Source: an uncultured Gemmiger sp. (GTDB lineage Bacteria; Bacillota; Clostridia; Oscillospirales; Ruminococcaceae). From it: DNA of 64,000 bases. Shown here piece after piece: positions 60,813-64,000 of this stretch (position 1 is the stretch's first letter; each line of letters starts with the position of its first letter). The DNA lies in assembly GCA_944388145.1 (NCBI GenBank), contig CALXHQ010000009.1, positions 45,182 to 109,181 on the forward strand, written 5' to 3'. A program made the position numbers and the translations under genes. The notes under the pieces are model-generated. The model ran no database searches, was not told the DNA's origin, and saw only the letters and a list, made by a program, of their open reading frames with translations.

Positions 60813-62201
60813 ATGAAACTTGTTCTCGCGCAAACTGCAGCCTTCCTGTGCTGCTCTCTGCTTTTCTGTTCCTGTTCTGCACCGGGCGCGGCAAGCACTG
60901 CATCTGCTGCCCCTTCCTCAATTTCGGAAAGCACTTCTTCGCAGGCCGCTTCCGCGCAGAACCCGGCGCAGGAAAACCGCGACCCCACCCCACCGGCTGC
61001 GCCGGCCGCGACGGGGTTTGCCAACCTGTCCCGGCTTAACAACAGCATTTTCGGCAGCGGCGGAAAGGATGGCTGTTACGAGACCTACGCGGCAGACAAC
61101 GGCGGCGTGAACGTCGTGTACATCGACTATGCCACCGCCAATGAGATCTATCTGTGTTCCGCCCCCAACTGCACCCATGACAGCGACGCCTGCAACGCCT
61201 GGATTCCCCCGGAGGAAGCCGGGCTTGCGCCGCTTGTCACCGGCGACCATCTGCTGCTGCTCCACAGGACATACGGTGCGGAAACCGGCTACCAGGCCAT
61301 CCCGCGGATTGACCACATGAACCTGGACGGAAGCGACCGGTACACGCTAATCGAATTTGAACCAAACGAGATGCTGAAGGACGTATTCGCCGCCAATGGG
61401 GATATCTTGGTCTGCGCCCTGACCAGCGTTAGCGCAGACGGTGACACCGCCGGCGAGGTCTACAAGCTGGTCATGGTTGATCTTACCACCGGCGAGCGCA
61501 CCGACTTTTATCAGCAGAGCACCGATGCCAGCACGCAGCCGCTGTTTATGGGCGTCACCGAGTCGGGATACTGCATCCTGGCTAGCAGCCGCGATACGCT
61601 GTCGGAAGCGGATTTTCCCGACAAAGATTGGGATGAGATCTCCGGGGAAGTGAAAGCCGCGCGGGAAAACAGCTGGGACATCGTCCCGGTCGGGAGCGAT
61701 CAGCGTGTGACCGCCGCTTCCTATACCGGGGCGATCGAGCAGATGATGGGCCCGGACGGGATCTACTTTTATGACCCGGCCACAGAGCAGCTGTGCCGCG
61801 TCTCGTTCCCGGACGGCCAGATCACAACGCTGGCCACACTGCCCGGCACAGGCACAATGGCGCCTTATCTGGACTGCAAAATGGACGATTGGCTGCTGCT
61901 TTCCTTCCGCACCGCTGTGGAGCGGGAAACGCAGCGTATCCTGACCACCGATACCTGCTATGCAGTAAACACCGTCAGCGGCGAAGTCCGGGAGCTGTCC
62001 ATCCGGCAGGAGATCGGGGACAGCCGGGAGATGGCCTGGACGCTGGCGCAAAACGATACCGATATGCTGCTGGTAACCAAGAGCGAAACGGACAACTATA
62101 TCCACTACGGCTACGAGTACAGCGTCATCAGCAAGGAGGATTATCTCAACTCCAACGCGGCCGGGCTTCGCAAAGTAACTTTTATCGAGGAACAGTCCTG
62201 A
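60813..62201 (+). CDS. Lipoprotein, beta-propeller-like, ABC-transporter-linked
   Basis: A 462-aa lipoprotein, ATG 60813 after GGGAGAGG. Signal peptide LVLAQTAAFLCCSLLFCSCS with the lipidated Cys in FCSC. A long Ser/Ala/Pro linker runs to about residue 65. The external domain contains repeated strands such as NVVYIDYATANEIYLCSAPN (residues of the DUF5050/propeller type), GIYFYDPATEQLCRVSFPDG and LLLSFRT. It lies directly upstream of an ABC ATPase and permease and probably serves as their surface partner or sensor. Backbone-like GC content resumes here. Confidence 0.75.
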   Translation: MKLVLAQTAAFLCCSLLFCSCSAPGAASTASAAPSSISESTSSQAASAQNPAQENRDPTPPAAPAATGFANLSRLNNSIFGSGGKDGCYETYAADNGGVNVVYIDYATANEIYLCSAPNCTHDSDACNAWIPPEEAGLAPLVTGDHLLLLHRTYGAETGYQAIPRIDHMNLDGSDRYTLIEFEPNEMLKDVFAANGDILVCALTSVSADGDTAGEVYKLVMVDLTTGERTDFYQQSTDASTQPLFMGVTESGYCILASSRDTLSEADFPDKDWDEISGEVKAARENSWDIVPVGSDQRVTAASYTGAIEQMMGPDGIYFYDPATEQLCRVSFPDGQITTLATLPGTGTMAPYLDCKMDDWLLLSFRTAVERETQRILTTDTCYAVNTVSGEVRELSIRQEIGDSREMAWTLAQNDTDMLLVTKSETDNYIHYGYEYSVISKEDYLNSNAAGLRKVTFIEEQS

Positions 62202-62247
62202 TTTTTCGGAACCTGTAACAGCGCCGGTTTCTGCGGGAGGAAACAGC

Positions 62248-63042
62248 ATGAAACCTGTATCCTGCGAGTTGCAGCTAAATACCCTGTGCAAAACCTATCT
62301 GCTGCCTCAGCCGCTGCTCCGCCTGTCAAAGCGCGGCGGGGCGGCTGCGCAGGCCAAAGTCAAAAAAGCCCTGGCCGGGGTGTCTCTCACCCTCGGCCCG
62401 GGACTTTACGGCCTGCTGGGCCCGAACGGCGCGGGCAAAAGCACGCTGATCGGCATCATCACCGGCACACTGGCGGCCGATTCAGGCGAGGTGCTCTGGT
62501 GCGGCAGGCCCGCGCGGGGCATCCGCTTCCGCCGTGTGCTCGGGTATATGCCCCAGCAGCAGGGGCTGTACGACAGCTACACCGGCCGCCGCTTTTTGGC
62601 GTATATGGCCGCGCTTAAAGAACTGCCGCGCAAGGCCGTCCCGGCCGAGGTCGACCGGGTGGCCGCGGCGGTCAACCTTTCAGCCGAGCTGGACAAGCGC
62701 CTGTCCGCCTACTCCGGCGGCATGAAACAGCGCCTGCTGCTGGCGTCCGCCCTGCTGGGCGACCCCAAGCTGCTGATTTTGGACGAACCCACCGCCGGTC
62801 TCGACCCCAAGGAGCGGGTACGCCTGCGGGAACTGCTGGCCGCCATGGCCGCTGACCGCATCATTCTTGTCGCTACCCATGTGGTATCGGATGTGGAGAC
62901 GGTTGCCACCGAAGTAATCCTGTTGCGCGCCGGGCAGATCGTCGACGCTGCGCCAGTGCCGGAACTACTTGAGACTTACGCTCCCGGCAAAGGGCTGGAG
63001 GATGTGTATCTGGCGGTATTCGGGGAGGGGGACGGGAAATGA
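62248..63042 (+). CDS. ABC-2 type transporter ATP-binding protein
   Basis: A 264-aa ATPase. Walker [17 protein letters not shown]-loop YMPQQQGLYDS, signature AYSGGMKQRLLLA, Walker B LLILDEPTAGLDP and H-loop VATHVVSD. The class matches bacitracin/lantibiotic-immunity and Na+-export type ATPases. An N-terminal extension of about 35 residues precedes the first strand. ATG 62248 follows GGGAGG. Its stop overlaps the permease start (ATGA), so they form a unit. A truncated copy lies at 40596-40830. Confidence 0.93.
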   Translation: MKPVSCELQLNTLCKTYLLPQPLLRLSKRGGAAAQAKVKKALAGVSLTLGPGLYGLLGPNGAGKSTLIGIITGTLAADSGEVLWCGRPARGIRFRRVLGYMPQQQGLYDSYTGRRFLAYMAALKELPRKAVPAEVDRVAAAVNLSAELDKRLSAYSGGMKQRLLLASALLGDPKLLILDEPTAGLDPKERVRLRELLAAMAADRIILVATHVVSDVETVATEVILLRAGQIVDAAPVPELLETYAPGKGLEDVYLAVFGEGDGK

Positions 63043-64000
63043 GCCTGCTCACCGCCGAACTGCGCAAGATCTGGTGCAGTCGAATCTTTCCGATGCTGCT
63101 GGCCGTGCTTGTGGCCGCGAACCTTCTATTTCTCTGGATGGGCACCCGTCCCACCGCCAACCAGCCCTCCGCCGCGGCTTACCGCGCCGTGGGGGCTGAT
63201 TTGGCTGCCCTGGGGTCGGACATGGCTGCCAAGGGGGATTTCCTGCACGGCAAGCTCGACGAAACCGAATCGCTGCTACGGTTGGATAACTACTACCGCG
63301 AACTCGCCTACGGCAGCAGCCTTTATCAACAGCACTACCGTGAGGAAAACACCGAGTTGTTCGAGACATACGAACAGACCTACCTCGACAAGAGCTACAC
63401 ACTGTACACCGACAGCCTGTCGCTGGATTACGCGTTGCTCTCCCAACTGGTCAGCGAGTACGACACGGTGGCCGGGTACGGTGACTTCCTCGACAGCGTA
63501 CAGACCAGGGCCGGGCAACTGGCGGGCATCTCGATTTTCCAGAATGACGAGACCGGGTACGACCTGAAGAACATTGAAGTTACGGCGGCAGTGTATGCCG
63601 GTTTGGGTGAAACGACCATTGACTACTACCCGCAAAAGGGGCTGTACACCGCGATTTCGTATGCCTTCACCGACCTGATCCTGCTGGCCTCGATGCTCGT
63701 GCTGGCGCTGCTGCTCGTGCGTCAGGAGCGGGACAGCGGCTTGCTGTCGCTTGTGCGCAGTCTGCCCGGCGGGCGGCTGCAAACAGCGCTGGCCAAACTC
63801 GGCGCGTTCGCCTTGTCGCTGTTGGCTGTGCTGGCGCTGCTGTATGGCGTCAATCTCGCCTACTGCGCCGCGACGTTCGGCCTTGGCCCGCTGACCCGCA
63901 CGATCCAGAGCGTGCCCGCCCTGATGCGCTGCACGATGCAGATCACGGTCGGGCAGTACCTGTTCCGGTTTCTGCTGGCCAAGTGGGTGGGCGCGTTTGT
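63039..64000 (+). CDS. ABC-2 type permease, N-terminal part
   Basis: An open frame from ATG 63039 to the window end (320 codons seen, no stop). The first helix lies near FPMLLAVLVAANLLFLW, followed by a long extracytoplasmic segment (about 45-210). Helices then begin near AFTDLILLASMLVLALLLV and LGAFALSLLAVLALLYGV. This is the typical layout of large ABC-2 permeases. It overlaps the ATPase stop by 4 bp. The gene continues past 64000. Confidence 0.88.
   Translation, partial: MSLLTAELRKIWCSRIFPMLLAVLVAANLLFLWMGTRPTANQPSAAAYRAVGADLAALGSDMAAKGDFLHGKLDETESLLRLDNYYRELAYGSSLYQQHYREENTELFETYEQTYLDKSYTLYTDSLSLDYALLSQLVSEYDTVAGYGDFLDSVQTRAGQLAGISIFQNDETGYDLKNIEVTAAVYAGLGETTIDYYPQKGLYTAISYAFTDLILLASMLVLALLLVRQERDSGLLSLVRSLPGGRLQTALAKLGAFALSLLAVLALLYGVNLAYCAATFGLGPLTRTIQSVPALMRCTMQITVGQYLFRFLLAKWVGAF

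Overview
The window looks like a chromosome segment of a high-GC, spore-lineage gut Clostridium of the Oscillospiraceae/Ruminococcaceae type. The backbone is very GC-rich and uses AGGAGG ribosome binding sites and Firmicutes-like sigma-A promoters. It carries spoIID, uppP, sbcDC, recQ, a CarD regulator, an AgrC/LytTR two-component pair and COG0523 metal chaperones. The genus is not certain.

Layout. 1-38.6 kb is ordinary backbone: the start of gap, two unknown proteins, recQ with a phosphatase, a PPOX protein, a MATE exporter behind a leader attenuator, an AGCS amino-acid symporter, an M32 carboxypeptidase, a large membrane protein, CarD, nitroreductase, a GT2 glycosyltransferase, aminopeptidase P, a C39-like lipoprotein, a LytTR/GHKL regulatory pair, rnz, sbcD-sbcC, an Orn/Lys/Arg decarboxylase relative, a His-rich CobW protein paired with a CobW-DUF1980 fusion, an aminotransferase, a HAD phosphatase, uppP, an Fe-S aldo/keto reductase and spoIID. 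A dispersed palindromic element occurs three times in intergenic spaces.

38.6-41.2 kb is a scar zone. It holds an ABC exporter split by an in-frame TAG, two copies of a roughly 200-bp repeat, and a frameshifted fragment of an ABC ATPase whose full-length relative sits at 62.2 kb. 41.3-48.0 kb is an AT-rich accessory island that reads like a defence locus. It encodes a PP2C phosphatase with a Kir-channel-like membrane protein that lacks a selectivity filter. Next come a TIR-STING fusion, a four-helix membrane protein and a Panacea-domain protein, all on the minus strand, and then a Schlafen/AlbA_2 ATP-binding protein. I see no CD-NTase.

48.2-56.2 kb is a recombination module on the minus strand. 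It has three serine-recombinase genes (one without a catalytic domain), a 59-aa protein, two degenerate resolvase-like proteins, a DinG/Rad3-type helicase and a small HTH protein. A near-identical 51-53 bp sequence occurs at 40.46 kb and 56.22 kb, at the two outer edges of the accessory DNA.

56.3-60.7 kb is an Agr quorum-sensing system: agrD (52 aa, no cysteine), agrB, an XRE repressor, a LytTR response regulator, a GHKL histidine kinase and a secreted protein. Matching tandem LytTR-type boxes lie exactly 32 bp upstream of the -10 of both agrB and the secreted-protein gene, so the secreted protein is the likely output. 60.8-64 kb holds a lipoprotein and an ABC-2 type transporter that runs off the window.
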